From NCBI RefSeq assembly GCF_003952185.1, contig NZ_RXFS01000004.1, positions 186,001-250,000 on the forward strand: a DNA stretch of 64,000 nucleotides, given 5' to 3'. Both the position numbers and the translations under genes were made by a program. Below the pieces are notes generated by a model, which searched no databases, was not told the DNA's origin, and saw only the letters and a program-made list of their open reading frames with translations. This DNA is from Variovorax sp. 679. Its GTDB lineage: Bacteria > Pseudomonadota > Gammaproteobacteria > Burkholderiales > Burkholderiaceae_C. Of the stretch, positions 18,567-26,817 are shown in pieces (position 1 is the stretch's first letter; every line of letters begins with the position of its first letter).

Positions 18567-19481
18567 ATGTCCGATGCAGACATCCAGGTCGTGAGCGACT
18601 CGTGGGCCGGCATCCAGCGCGTCGCCGCGACGCCCAAGCCGCCGGAGTTCTTCGAGGGTCGCCAGGGCTATTCGGCCGGCTTCCTGGGGCACGCCGCGCA
18701 GGTCGAGCTGCCATCGATGGGTGAGCCCATCGCCATGGACGACATCGCGAGGCTCGAGGACGGCTCCTTCGAGCTCAGGTACCAGCACTTCAGCACGGTG
18801 CAAAGCATGTCCCGGCGCGTGCCGCTCTATTCGGCCTGCAACATCGACGGCTCGAAGTCGAAGAACGTCCCGCGCCACGACACCTGGAGCTACGACGGCC
18901 GCATCGCGAAGGAGCACCAGATGCTGCGCGAGGCCTACGGCCCCCAGCAGGACGGGAAGTTCTCCCGCGGCCACATGACGCGCAGGCAGGACCCGAACTG
19001 GGGCCAGCTGGCGACGGCCCGCAAGGCCAACATCGACACCTTCTTCGCCACCAACGCCTGCCCGCAATGGCAGCCGTTCAACGACGGGCTCTGGGGTGAC
19101 CTGGAGGACTACGTCCTCGGCAACGCGCAGGGCGACGACAAGCGCATCAGCGTCTTCACCGGCCCGATCCTGCGGGCGGACGACCCCGAGAGATTCGGCA
19201 TCCGGATCCCGCGCGATTTCTGGAAGGTGGTCGCCTTCGTCAGCGAGGCGACCGGCGAACTGGCCGCCATCGCCTACCTGATGAGCCAGGGCAGGTATCT
19301 CGATTCGGGCGTGGCGCGCGACCTCGAGGATTTCGGCACCTCGCAGCGGCCGCTGGCGTTCATCGAGGCGGAAACGGGGCTCGGCTTCGAAAGCCTCGCG
19401 GGGCGCGACGTGCTCGACGGCGCGGACCTCGCGTTCGTCCAGCCTATCCGGCGCTTCACGGACACGAAGCTGCCGGCTTGA
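18567..19481 (+). CDS. DNA/RNA non-specific endonuclease, NUC1 (EndoG/Serratia-type) family
   Basis: A 304-residue predicted nuclease. The core motif FSRGHMTRRQD is the family DRGHL-type active site with His136 as general base. It is followed by AN-DTFFATNACPQ and FNDGLWGDLEDYVL, which hold the Mg-binding Asn and the conserved FN-W-LE stretch. A VFTGPIL segment is also family-typical. No signal peptide is visible, unlike secreted Serratia-type nucleases, so the protein seems intracellular. The ATG at 18567 is preferred because AGAGGGAGG lies 7-15 bases before it; an ATG at 18531 lacks this. It is third in the protease cassette, which suggests it is activated or controlled by proteolysis. Confidence 0.87.
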   Translation: MSDADIQVVSDSWAGIQRVAATPKPPEFFEGRQGYSAGFLGHAAQVELPSMGEPIAMDDIARLEDGSFELRYQHFSTVQSMSRRVPLYSACNIDGSKSKNVPRHDTWSYDGRIAKEHQMLREAYGPQQDGKFSRGHMTRRQDPNWGQLATARKANIDTFFATNACPQWQPFNDGLWGDLEDYVLGNAQGDDKRISVFTGPILRADDPERFGIRIPRDFWKVVAFVSEATGELAAIAYLMSQGRYLDSGVARDLEDFGTSQRPLAFIEAETGLGFESLAGRDVLDGADLAFVQPIRRFTDTKLPA

Positions 19482-19497
19482 GCCGAGGGGCTGTCTG

Positions 19498-19755
19498 TCA
19501 GCCGCGCAGCGATTCGATCAGGTCGATGTATTTCTGCTTGGCCTCGTCGGCGCTCGCGCCCTTCTGGGCCGTCCACGCGTCCCACTTGGCGCGCGCGACG
19601 ATGTCGCTGAAGCTGGGCTTCTTGGCGGTGTTGTCGCCTTCGGTGGCCTGCTTGAACAGGGCGTAGATCTTCAGCAGCGTCGGGTTGTCGGGGCGCTCGG
19701 CGAGCAGCTTGGAGTTGGCCTGGGCGGCTTCGAACTGGGCGTTGAGATCGGACAT
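19498..19755 (-). CDS. Acyl-CoA-binding protein
   Basis: An 85-residue four-helix acyl-CoA-binding protein. The signature LLKIYALFKQATEGD (family consensus Y-x-L-F/Y-K-Q-A-T-x-G-D) is followed by KWDAW, both contributing to CoA binding, and the length equals that of canonical ACBPs. It is cytosolic and buffers or delivers long-chain acyl-CoA esters. The location beside a phasin, thioesterase and TetR gene fits fatty-acid or PHA metabolism. It converges with the nuclease gene with only 16 bases between stop codons. Confidence 0.93.
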   Translation of the reverse strand: MSDLNAQFEAAQANSKLLAERPDNPTLLKIYALFKQATEGDNTAKKPSFSDIVARAKWDAWTAQKGASADEAKQKYIDLIESLRG

Positions 19756-19821
19756 GGCGGTCAGGGTGATGAAAAGCGGAAAGCACGCATCTTAAATCGT
19801 GCGGTACAGCGCGGTACCAGA

Positions 19822-20655
19822 TCAGTCCCTCAACCCCGCCCGCGCCAGCTCCACATCCAGCCGCTCCCGCGCATCCGCGGGCTTGAGTTCCGCGGCCTTC
19901 TCGTAGAGCCGCGTCGCCTCGCCCATGCGCGATTCGCCATGCAGCATCAGCTGCGCGCGGGCGTACTCCATCATTCCGGCGGCAGAGTGGGGGTGCAGCT
20001 CGAGCCCGCGTTCGAACAGCTCGACCGAGGTTTCCGAGCGCACGCCGTAGGTCATGCGCCCGACCAGCGCGCCCACCTTGTCGATCACCTCGGCGTGGAA
20101 CGATGCCAGCGCGAGATGCGCGTCCGCGTGCCGCGGCTGCAGCTCGATCACGCGCTCCAGCGCGCCCTTGAGCTTGCTGCCCAGGCCCTGCGCCAGCGCG
20201 CGTGCCACGCTGATGCCCTGGCTGTAGCGGCCCAGCGCATACGACTGCCAGTAGAGCGCCTGGCAGTTCTCGGGCTCGGCGGCGGCCTGCGCGCCCGCGC
20301 GTTCGATCACCTGGCGGAACATTGCGAGTCGCACCGATTCGCGCGGCTCGAGGTAGTTGGCGTAGATGGCGGTCGCCTGGTTGGCCAGCGCCATTCCTTC
20401 CGCGCCTTGCTGCAGGCCGATGGCGGCGGCGCGTTCGAACTCGCCGCTGTGATACAGCGCCCAGCCCTCGGCGAGCGGCGAGCCTTCGGCCGGCAGCGGC
20501 AACTCGTGGCCGGCGTGCAGGCGCGGCCAGTGGGGCAGCACGCTGCGAGCGTCGTACCGGGGTGCGTCGGCCCAGGGCAGGGGGGCCCAGGGGGCGGTGT
20601 CGGTGGCGGCGCTGGCGGACATCAGCGAGAGCGGTTTGAAATCGTGGTGGGGCAT
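19822..20655 (-). CDS. Tetratricopeptide-repeat protein of unknown function
   Basis: A 277-residue helical protein that I do not recognise by name. TPR-like helical pairs are visible: PLAEGWALYHSGEFERAAAIG near residue 65, and HPHSAAGMMEYARAQLMLHG with EATRLYEKAAELKPADA at the C-terminus. No signal peptide or membrane segment is present. The start at 20655 lies four bases after the TetR stop, so both genes are probably co-transcribed. TPR proteins are scaffolds for protein contacts, which suggests a partner among nearby lipid or PHA functions, but nothing in the sequence proves it. A longer in-frame start would overlap the regulator gene. Confidence 0.75.
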   Translation of the reverse strand: MPHHDFKPLSLMSASAATDTAPWAPLPWADAPRYDARSVLPHWPRLHAGHELPLPAEGSPLAEGWALYHSGEFERAAAIGLQQGAEGMALANQATAIYANYLEPRESVRLAMFRQVIERAGAQAAAEPENCQALYWQSYALGRYSQGISVARALAQGLGSKLKGALERVIELQPRHADAHLALASFHAEVIDKVGALVGRMTYGVRSETSVELFERGLELHPHSAAGMMEYARAQLMLHGESRMGEATRLYEKAAELKPADARERLDVELARAGLRD

Positions 20656-20659
20656 GGTT

Positions 20660-21370
20660 CTAGACCGCCATATCGACAGGGGAAGCCGCGGCGCCGGCGT
20701 TGCTGCTGCCGGGGTCTTCGCCGTTGTAGGCATTGCCGAGCGCCAGCAGATGCCTTCGTTGCTCGCGTCCCAGATAAGGCGCCAGCAGGTGCAGCGAATG
20801 GAGGCCGCCGCGCATCAGCGCGCCCTGCGCATGCGCGGGCTCCAGCGCCTCGCGCGGGTTGCGCACGTATTCATAGCTGAGCCAGTAGGTCAGCACGACG
20901 ACCATGCTCTGCGCGAGCGTATCGACCTCGTGCACGTCGATTTCCAGGTGCCCGGCGCGGCTCAGGCCGGCGATCAGCTGGCGGATGGCGCGTGCCTTGT
21001 TCTTCAGCACCAGCTGGAACTGGGTCTCCAGCCGCCGGTTCTTGCTGAGCAGGTCGTTGAGGTCGCGATACAGGAAGCGGTAGCGCCAGATCAGTTCGAA
21101 CAGGCTGTGCATGAAGAACCACGCGTCCTCCACGTCGTGCACGCCCTCGCTGGCGTGCAGCAGTTCGTCGAGCTCGGCTTCGTAGGCTTCGTAGAGCTTG
21201 TTGATCAGCTCTTCCTTGGCCGGGTAGTGGTAGTACAGGTTGCCCGGGCTGATGTTGAGCTCGCTCGCCACGAGCGTGGTCGAGACGTTCGGCTCCCCGA
21301 AGCGGTTGAACAGATCCAATGCGGCTTCGAGGATGCGTTGCGCTGTGCGGCGTGGCGCCTTCTTTGCCAT
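20660..21370 (-). CDS. TetR/AcrR family transcriptional regulator
   Basis: A 236-residue repressor-type regulator. The N-terminal helix-turn-helix is clear: RILEAALDLFNRFGE, then VSTTLVASELNISPGNLYYHYPAKEEL as the recognition region (quoted in part around NISPGNLYYHY). The remaining helices form the ligand pocket and dimer interface. The ATG at 21370 places the HTH directly at the N-terminus as in the family. It lies between the phasin gene and the TPR gene on the same strand, so regulation of PHA or fatty-acid functions is plausible. A GC-rich dyad at 21425-21444 just upstream could be its operator. Confidence 0.88.
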   Translation of the reverse strand: MAKKAPRRTAQRILEAALDLFNRFGEPNVSTTLVASELNISPGNLYYHYPAKEELINKLYEAYEAELDELLHASEGVHDVEDAWFFMHSLFELIWRYRFLYRDLNDLLSKNRRLETQFQLVLKNKARAIRQLIAGLSRAGHLEIDVHEVDTLAQSMVVVLTYWLSYEYVRNPREALEPAHAQGALMRGGLHSLHLLAPYLGREQRRHLLALGNAYNGEDPGSSNAGAAASPVDMAV

Positions 21371-21424
21371 GCTGTTGCCCCCGGATGTCTCGTGGTCTCT
21401 TGGGAGCACTCTAGCGTATGTGCA

Positions 21425-21444
21425 CCGCACCATGAACGGTGCGG
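21425..21444. promoter_or_regulatory. Inverted repeat between phasin and TetR genes
   Basis: CCGCACC and GGTGCGG are perfect 7-base arms separated by six bases (ATGAAC). The dyad lies 55 bases upstream of the TetR start and 47 bases downstream of the phasin stop. It could be an autoregulatory TetR operator or a phasin-gene hairpin; there is no T-run on either side, which argues against a classic intrinsic terminator. Confidence 0.45.
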
Positions 21445-21490
21445 GACATGTTTCTGGGCGCTGATTTCTTGTGCAGCGCCGCAATGCGGC

Positions 21491-21970
21491 TCAGCTCGCC
21501 TTGCTGCGGCGCAGGGTTTTCTTGGCGGCCGGCGCGGCAGCCGTCTTGCGGGCCGCGGTCTTGCGCGGAGCGGCGGCGCCCTGCGATTTCTTCAGCTGGG
21601 CCTCGAGCGCCTCGACGCGCGCCTGCAGCGCGGCCATGTCGGCGGCACTGGGTGCGCCGAGCTTCTCCATCGCGCGCGCCACGCGCTCCTCGAAGATGTT
21701 CTCCAGCTTGCCCCACTGGCCGGCGGCCTTGGTGCCGAACTCGCTGGCGAAGCCGGCCATGCGCTGCTGGGCCTGGGCCAGGGTTTCCTCGGCGGCCTGC
21801 TGGGTCTTCTTCTGCATGCCCGCGCCGTCCTTGACCAGCGCCTCGAAGGCCTTGCTGCCTTCCTGCTGCATCTTGGCGAAGGCACCGAGGCCGGCAAGCC
21901 AGATCTGCTGGGCGGAATCCTTGATGCGGTCGGCGGCCTTGCCGTTGCTGTCGTCGTCCTGGGTAGCCAT
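21491..21970 (-). CDS. Phasin family protein with Ala/Lys-rich tail
   Basis: A 159-residue PHA-granule surface protein of the PhaF/PhaI type. The N-terminal segment DRIKDSAQQIWLAGLGAF is the phasin signature. A long amphipathic helix follows, with the heptad-like stretch ADMAALQARVEALEAQLKKS near residue 110. The last 35 residues are Ala/Lys/Arg-rich (APRKTAARKTAAA), like the histone-like DNA-binding tails of PhaF that tether granules to the nucleoid. It is cytosolic. It is transcribed toward the TetR gene. The family role is granule size control and segregation; the DNA contact is inferred from the tail. Confidence 0.88.
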   Translation of the reverse strand: MATQDDDSNGKAADRIKDSAQQIWLAGLGAFAKMQQEGSKAFEALVKDGAGMQKKTQQAAEETLAQAQQRMAGFASEFGTKAAGQWGKLENIFEERVARAMEKLGAPSAADMAALQARVEALEAQLKKSQGAAAPRKTAARKTAAAPAAKKTLRRSKAS

Positions 21971-22066
21971 GCGAATCTTCCTTTGAAAACAATCGCCTGA
22001 CTCTAGCCGTTCGACACGCCCGGCATTAGAGCTTCGCGTCTACGGGGATGGCCCGCTGACCAAGGC

Positions 22067-22516
22067 TCAGGGCGTGCCGCCGGCCGCGCGGCTGGCGTCC
22101 AGGTGTGCCTTGGCGCGCTCGGCCAGCGCCATTTCGCCGGGCGTGCCGGGCACGTAGGCCTCTACCGGCAGCGGCCGGCCGTGCGAGTCGACCGAGACGA
22201 ACACGATCAGGCATTCGGTGGTCTTTTCCATCATGCCGCCCTTCATGTCGCCGCTGCGCACCTCGACCGAGATGTTCATGCTGGTGTTGCCGGTGTAGGC
22301 GAGGCGGGCCTCCACCTCGACGAGGTCGCCGATCATGATCGGCCGGTGAAAGCGGATGCTGCCGATGAAGGCGGTGACGCAATAGCGCTTGGCCCAGCTG
22401 GTCGCGCAGGCGTAGCCGGCCTCGTCGATCCACTTCATGACCGTGCCGCCGTGGACCTTGCCGCCGAAGTTGACGGTGCTGGGTTCGGCAAGAAAACGCA
22501 GGGTGATCGAAGACAT
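22067..22516 (-). CDS. Hotdog-fold acyl-CoA thioesterase (YciA-like)
   Basis: A 149-residue acyl-CoA hydrolase. The motif GGKVHGGTVMKWIDEAGY contains the hotdog helix with the catalytic Asp of the YciA/cytosolic acyl-CoA hydrolase group. IGSIRFHRPIMIGDLVEVEARL and NTSMNISVEV are typical beta-sheet segments. No signal peptide is present, so it acts in the cytosol, releasing free acid and CoA. It sits beside PHA and lipid genes on the same strand, 96 bases upstream of the phasin gene. Substrate chain length is unknown. Confidence 0.9.
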   Translation of the reverse strand: MSSITLRFLAEPSTVNFGGKVHGGTVMKWIDEAGYACATSWAKRYCVTAFIGSIRFHRPIMIGDLVEVEARLAYTGNTSMNISVEVRSGDMKGGMMEKTTECLIVFVSVDSHGRPLPVEAYVPGTPGEMALAERAKAHLDASRAAGGTP

Positions 22517-22618
22517 GGAAGCCGCCTTTGTGAATATGGCTATGGAGTGGGGAGCCGCGATTATGCGAGCGGGCGCACGCTTTCCGGTGCCGCCCGTCGT
22601 CCGGACAGGCCCGCCCGG

Positions 22619-23515
22619 CTAGCTGCCGCTGAACAGTTGCGCCAGGGTGCGCCGCAGCCAGGCGTTGCCCGGGTCGGCGTGGAAGCGCTCGTGCCAGTGC
22701 TGCTTCACCGCGTAGTCGGCCAGCGTGAAGGGCGGCTCCAGCAGCTTCACCGGCTCCTGCGTGGCCAGCACCTTGCCGAGGATGCGCGGCACCACCACGA
22801 TCAGCTCGGTGTGCGCCACGATGCGCGCCACGCTCAGGAAGCTCGACAGCCGCACCACCACGTTGCGCTTCAGGCCCAGCCGCGCGATGGTCGTGTCGAC
22901 GATGGCGTGCCCGGTGCCCGAGGTCGACACCACCGCATGCGCCTCCGCCTCGAAGCGCTTGCGCGTGAGCCTGGCGCCGATGCGCGGGTGGTTCTGCGCC
23001 GCCAGGCAGACGAAGTTCTGCATGAAGAGCGTCTGCTGGTAGAAGCCCGCGTCCAGTTGCGGCATGAAGCCCACCGCGAGGTCGACCTCGCCGTCCTGCA
23101 GCCGGCGGCCGCTGATCGTGGAGATGATCTCGGTCTCGATCTGCACCCCCGGCGCCGCATGCCGCAGGTGGTCGAGCAGGCCGGGCAGCAGCACCACCTC
23201 GCTGATGTCGGTCATGCAGATGCGAAAGCGCCGTTGCGCCTGCGCGGGGTCGAAGCTGCTGCGGTTGCCCTGGGCCTGCGCCAGTTGGGCCAGCGCCTCG
23301 CGCAGGTTCGGGTAGATGCGCTCGGCGTGCGGCGTGGGCTGCATGCCCTGGGCGGTGCGGGTGAACAGGCGGTCGTCGAAGTGCGCGCGCAGCTTGTTGA
23401 GCGCGGTGCTGGCCGCCGCCTGCGCCATGCCCAGCCGTTCGGCCGCCTTCGAAACATTGCCGGTCTTGTAGACCTCGTCGAACACGGCGAGCCATTCGAG
23501 GTCGAGCTTGGACAT
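22619..23515 (-). CDS. LysR family transcriptional regulator (gentisate locus)
   Basis: A 298-residue LysR-type regulator. The N-terminal winged HTH reads LEWLAVFDEVYKTGNVSKAAERLG then AQAAASTALNKLRAHFDDRLF, of which VSKAAERLGMAQAAAST is the recognition core. The C-terminal periplasmic-binding-like effector domain spans about residues 90-295. The gene is transcribed divergently from the gentisate dioxygenase operon, with 122 bases between start codons, so it very likely activates that operon in response to an aromatic acid. The ATG at 23515 is chosen over an upstream in-frame codon because homologues begin immediately before the HTH. Confidence 0.9.
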   Translation of the reverse strand: MSKLDLEWLAVFDEVYKTGNVSKAAERLGMAQAAASTALNKLRAHFDDRLFTRTAQGMQPTPHAERIYPNLREALAQLAQAQGNRSSFDPAQAQRRFRICMTDISEVVLLPGLLDHLRHAAPGVQIETEIISTISGRRLQDGEVDLAVGFMPQLDAGFYQQTLFMQNFVCLAAQNHPRIGARLTRKRFEAEAHAVVSTSGTGHAIVDTTIARLGLKRNVVVRLSSFLSVARIVAHTELIVVVPRILGKVLATQEPVKLLEPPFTLADYAVKQHWHERFHADPGNAWLRRTLAQLFSGS

Positions 23516-23550
23516 GGGCTTTCTGCCTGGGAGTGCGAAAGACACCATTA

Positions 23551-23562
23551 TCGAAATTTCGA
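23551..23562. promoter_or_regulatory. Palindrome in the LysR/gentisate divergent promoter region
   Basis: TCGAAATTTCGA is a perfect 12-base palindrome, AT-rich in an otherwise GC-rich window. It lies midway between the LysR start (23515) and the dioxygenase start (23638). Position and symmetry fit a LysR binding site, although the classical T-N11-A spacing would need a footprint to confirm. Confidence 0.5.
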
Positions 23563-23637
23563 ATTCCGTGTATTGGCTGTAGGTCTTGAGGAAATAGTGG
23601 TGCGGGCCAACAATGCCGCCACGGAGACACCCGCCCC

Positions 23638-24699
23638 ATGAAACCCGCCCCCTCCAATGCGGCCGAACGCCGCGACTACTACGACCGCATCCGTCCGCTG
23701 CACCTCACGCCGCTGTGGGAGTCGCTGCATGCGCTGGTGCCGAAGGAACCGCAGACGCCCTGCGTGCCCGCCCTGTGGCGCTACGACGAGATCCGCCCGC
23801 TGCTGATGCAGTCGGCCGATCTCATCACCGCCGAGGAGGCCGTGCGCCGAGTGCTGGTGCTCGAGAACCCGGCACTGCCCGGCAACTCGTCGATCACGCA
23901 GTCGCTCTACGCCGGGCTGCAGCTCATCATGCCGGGCGAGGTCGCCCCCTCGCATCGCCACGTGCAGTCGGCGCTGCGCTTCATCGTCGACGGCAAGGGC
24001 GCCTACACCACGGTGGGCGGCGAGCGCACCACCATGTACCCGGGCGACTTCATCATCACGCCCTCGTGGGCCTGGCACGACCACGGCAACGAAGGCATCG
24101 GCGGCAGCGTGGAGCCGGTGGTTTGGCTCGATGGCCTCGACATCCCGATGCTGCGCTTCTTCGACGCCGGTTTCGCCGAGAACGACGATTCCAAGGTGCA
24201 GCACGTCTCGCGCCCCGAGGGCAACAGCCTCGCGCGCTTCGGCCACAACATGGTGCCGGTGCGGCACGACCACGCGTCGGCCACCTCGCCGATCTTCAAC
24301 TACCCCTATGCGCGCAGCCGCGAGGCGCTGGCGCAGCTGCAGAAGCAGGAAGCGCCCGATGCCTGGCTGGGGCACAAGCTGCGCTACATCAACCCGCTGA
24401 CGGGCGGCTCGCCGATGCCGACCATCTCGACGAACCTGCAGCTGCTTCCCAAGGGCTTCGCCGGCAGGACGCATCGCGCGACCGACGGCGCCGTGTACAG
24501 CGTGGTCGAGGGCCACGGCACGGCCGAGATCGCCGGCCAGCGCTTCGCGTTCGGCCCGCGCGACACCTTCGTCGTGCCCTCGTGGGCACCACTGAAGCTG
24601 TCGTCGCCGAGCGAAGACGCCGTGCTCTTCAGCTTCTCCGACCGTCCGGTGCAGCAGGCCATGGGCATCCTGCGCGAAGCCTTCCTCGAAGACGCCTGA
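23638..24699 (+). CDS. Gentisate 1,2-dioxygenase
   Basis: A 353-residue bicupin ring-cleavage dioxygenase. The first cupin contains [17 protein letters not shown] near residue 101, with two of the Fe(II)-binding histidines, followed by [21 protein letters not shown] carrying a further histidine. The second cupin (about 250-345) has [22 protein letters not shown]. It opens gentisate (2,5-dihydroxybenzoate) to maleylpyruvate in the cytosol. It is the first gene of the plus-strand operon and is followed by a fumarylacetoacetase-type hydrolase and a 3-hydroxybenzoate 6-hydroxylase-like enzyme, matching the gentisate pathway. The ATG is preceded by GGAG. Confidence 0.93.
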   Translation: MKPAPSNAAERRDYYDRIRPLHLTPLWESLHALVPKEPQTPCVPALWRYDEIRPLLMQSADLITAEEAVRRVLVLENPALPGNSSITQSLYAGLQLIMPGEVAPSHRHVQSALRFIVDGKGAYTTVGGERTTMYPGDFIITPSWAWHDHGNEGIGGSVEPVVWLDGLDIPMLRFFDAGFAENDDSKVQHVSRPEGNSLARFGHNMVPVRHDHASATSPIFNYPYARSREALAQLQKQEAPDAWLGHKLRYINPLTGGSPMPTISTNLQLLPKGFAGRTHRATDGAVYSVVEGHGTAEIAGQRFAFGPRDTFVVPSWAPLKLSSPSEDAVLFSFSDRPVQQAMGILREAFLEDA

Positions 24700-24764
24700 A
24701 GCCCGAGGCGATCGTCCCTTTTCCTGTTTGACCGTTGTGCCGCCCCGAGCGGCAGGAGCCTCCC

Positions 24765-25469
24765 ATGTCCTTCGTCTTCACGCCTCCTTCCATCGTCGGC
24801 CTGCCCATCGTGGGCTCCGACCAGCAGTTCCCCGTGCGCCGCGTCTACTGCGTCGGCCGCAACTACGCGGCCCATGCGCGCGAGATGGGCTTCGACCCCG
24901 ACCGCGAGCCACCTTTCTTCTTCTGCAAGCCCAACGACGACGCCTCGGTGGTGCCGGTGTTCGACGGCAAGGGCGCGTCCATTCCCTACCCGCCGCTCAC
25001 CAGCAACTACCACTACGAGGCCGAGCTGGTGGTCGCCATCGGCAAGGGCGGCAGCAACATCCCGGTCGAGCAGGCCGCCAGCCACATCCACAGCTACGCC
25101 GTGGGCCTGGACATGACCCGCCGCGACCTGCAGATGAAAATGCGCGAGCAGGGCCGCCCGTGGGAGATCGGCAAGGCCTTCGACTTCTCCGCGCCCGTCG
25201 CGCCGCTGCGCACGCTGGCCGACGTGGGCGAGATCAACGCTGGCGCCATCGTGCTCGAAGTGGACGGCGAGGTGCGCCAGAAGAGCGACATCACGCACCT
25301 GATCTGGTCGGTGAACGAGGTCATCGCCAACCTCTCGACGCTCTTCACGCTGCAGCCCGGCGACCTGATCTTCACCGGCACGCCCGAAGGCGTGGGCGCG
25401 GTGAAGCCGGGCCAGACCATCAAGGTGAGCATCGAGCGCCTGCCTTCGCTGACTGTGCAGATCGACTGA
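24765..25469 (+). CDS. Fumarylacetoacetate hydrolase family protein (fumarylpyruvate hydrolase-like)
   Basis: A 234-residue FAH-superfamily hydrolase. The family opening YCVGRNYAAHAREMG is followed by PPFFFCKPNDD, YEAELVVAIGKGG and GLDMTRRDLQ. The metal-binding acidic residues lie in the E-x-E region (HYEAELVV) and in the DMTRRD segment. In gentisate pathways such a protein cleaves fumarylpyruvate to fumarate and pyruvate; some homologues cleave maleylpyruvate directly. The gene has a clear AGGAG site before its ATG. No isomerase gene lies in this cluster, which leaves either direct maleylpyruvate hydrolysis or an isomerase elsewhere. Confidence 0.9.
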   Translation: MSFVFTPPSIVGLPIVGSDQQFPVRRVYCVGRNYAAHAREMGFDPDREPPFFFCKPNDDASVVPVFDGKGASIPYPPLTSNYHYEAELVVAIGKGGSNIPVEQAASHIHSYAVGLDMTRRDLQMKMREQGRPWEIGKAFDFSAPVAPLRTLADVGEINAGAIVLEVDGEVRQKSDITHLIWSVNEVIANLSTLFTLQPGDLIFTGTPEGVGAVKPGQTIKVSIERLPSLTVQID

Positions 25470-25493
25470 TCTTCTTCACCGCACGAGCCCGCC

Positions 25494-26759
25494 ATGACCT
25501 CATCGAAGAACCCTCCCACCGTGCTGCTGGTCGGCGGCGGCATCGGCGGCATGGCCGCCGCGCTGGCGCTCGCGCGGCTGGGCGTTGCCATCGACCTGCT
25601 CGAGCAGAGCGCCATCATCGGCGAGATCGGCGCCGGCCTGCAGCTCGGCCCCAATGCCTTCGCCGCGCTCGACGCGCTGGGCGTTGGCGAGGCGGTGCGC
25701 CGGGGCTCGGTGTTCACCGACCGGCTGGTGATGATGGACGCCGTCGATTGCGGCGAAGTGGCTTCGGTGCCGGTCGGTGAAGCCTTCCGCGCGCGCTTCA
25801 AGAATCCGTATGCGGTGAGCCACCGCGCCGACCTGCATGGCGCGATCCATGAAGCCGTGAAGCAGCATCCGCTGATCCGCTTCCACACTTCGGCGCAAGT
25901 CGAGTCCATCGAACTGGGAGGGCAGGGCGTCACGGCAATCACCCGCGACGGCCGCAGCTTCAAGGCCGACGCCATCGTCGGCTGCGACGGCGTGAAGTCG
26001 GTGGTGCGTAGCAAGCTCATCGGCGATGCGCCGCGCGTGTCGGGCCACGTGGTCTACCGTGCCGTGGTGCCGGCTGCCGACATGCCGGCCGACCTGCGCT
26101 GGAACGCGCCGGTGGTCTGGGCCGGCCCTAACTGCCATCTGGTGCACTACCCGCTGCGCCACGGCGAGCAATACAACCTGGTCGTCACCTTCCACAGCCG
26201 CGAGCAGGAGGAGTGGGGCGTGACCGACGGCAGCAAGGAAGAAGTGCTCTCGTACTTCGAGGGCGTGCATGCGCGCCCGCGCCAGCTGCTCGACCGCCCG
26301 ACCTCGTGGCGCCGCTGGAGCACTGCCGATCGCGATCCGGTCGAACGCTGGAGCGAGGGCCCGGCCACGCTGCTGGGCGACGCGGCGCATCCCATGATGC
26401 AGTACCTCGCGCAGGGAGCCTGCATGGCGCTGGAAGACGCCGTGACGCTCGGCGAGGCAGTGAAGGCCTGCGGTTTCGACATGCCTGCCGCCTTCAAGCT
26501 CTACGAGGCGGCGCGCGTCGCCCGCACGGCGCGCGTGGTGCTGTCCGTGCGCGAGATGGGGCGCCTGTATCACGCCAAGGGCGTGGAGCGCCTGGTGCGC
26601 AACAGCCTGTGGCCGGGCCGTACGCCCGAGCGCTTCTACGACGCGGTCGAGTGGCTCTACGCATGGCGGCCCGAGCGCTGCCTGGACGACGCGCCCGAGG
26701 CGCTGCGTCCTTCGCCCGCGGCCGTCGCCGAAGCCGCAGCCGCGCTCTCGCCGCACTGA
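25494..26759 (+). CDS. FAD-dependent 3-hydroxybenzoate 6-monooxygenase-like enzyme
   Basis: A 421-residue class A flavoprotein hydroxylase. The N-terminal Rossmann motif is LLVGGGIGGMAAALALARLG, with the family DG motif GCDGVKSVVRSKL near residue 163 and the FAD ribityl motif LLGDAAHPMMQYLAQG near residue 293. The sequence looks most like 3-hydroxybenzoate 6-hydroxylases, which make gentisate using NADH and O2. The position directly after gentisate dioxygenase and FAH hydrolase supports this. The alternative is salicylate 5-hydroxylase-type chemistry, but that enzyme is normally a multicomponent Rieske system. Intergenic distance of 24 bases indicates one transcript. Confidence 0.9.
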   Translation: MTSSKNPPTVLLVGGGIGGMAAALALARLGVAIDLLEQSAIIGEIGAGLQLGPNAFAALDALGVGEAVRRGSVFTDRLVMMDAVDCGEVASVPVGEAFRARFKNPYAVSHRADLHGAIHEAVKQHPLIRFHTSAQVESIELGGQGVTAITRDGRSFKADAIVGCDGVKSVVRSKLIGDAPRVSGHVVYRAVVPAADMPADLRWNAPVVWAGPNCHLVHYPLRHGEQYNLVVTFHSREQEEWGVTDGSKEEVLSYFEGVHARPRQLLDRPTSWRRWSTADRDPVERWSEGPATLLGDAAHPMMQYLAQGACMALEDAVTLGEAVKACGFDMPAAFKLYEAARVARTARVVLSVREMGRLYHAKGVERLVRNSLWPGRTPERFYDAVEWLYAWRPERCLDDAPEALRPSPAAVAEAAAALSPH

Positions 26760-26817
26760 AGCAGCTTTCTTTCCGCATTCATAACCATCGAGGCCGAAGG
26801 CCCAGGAGACAGAAGAC

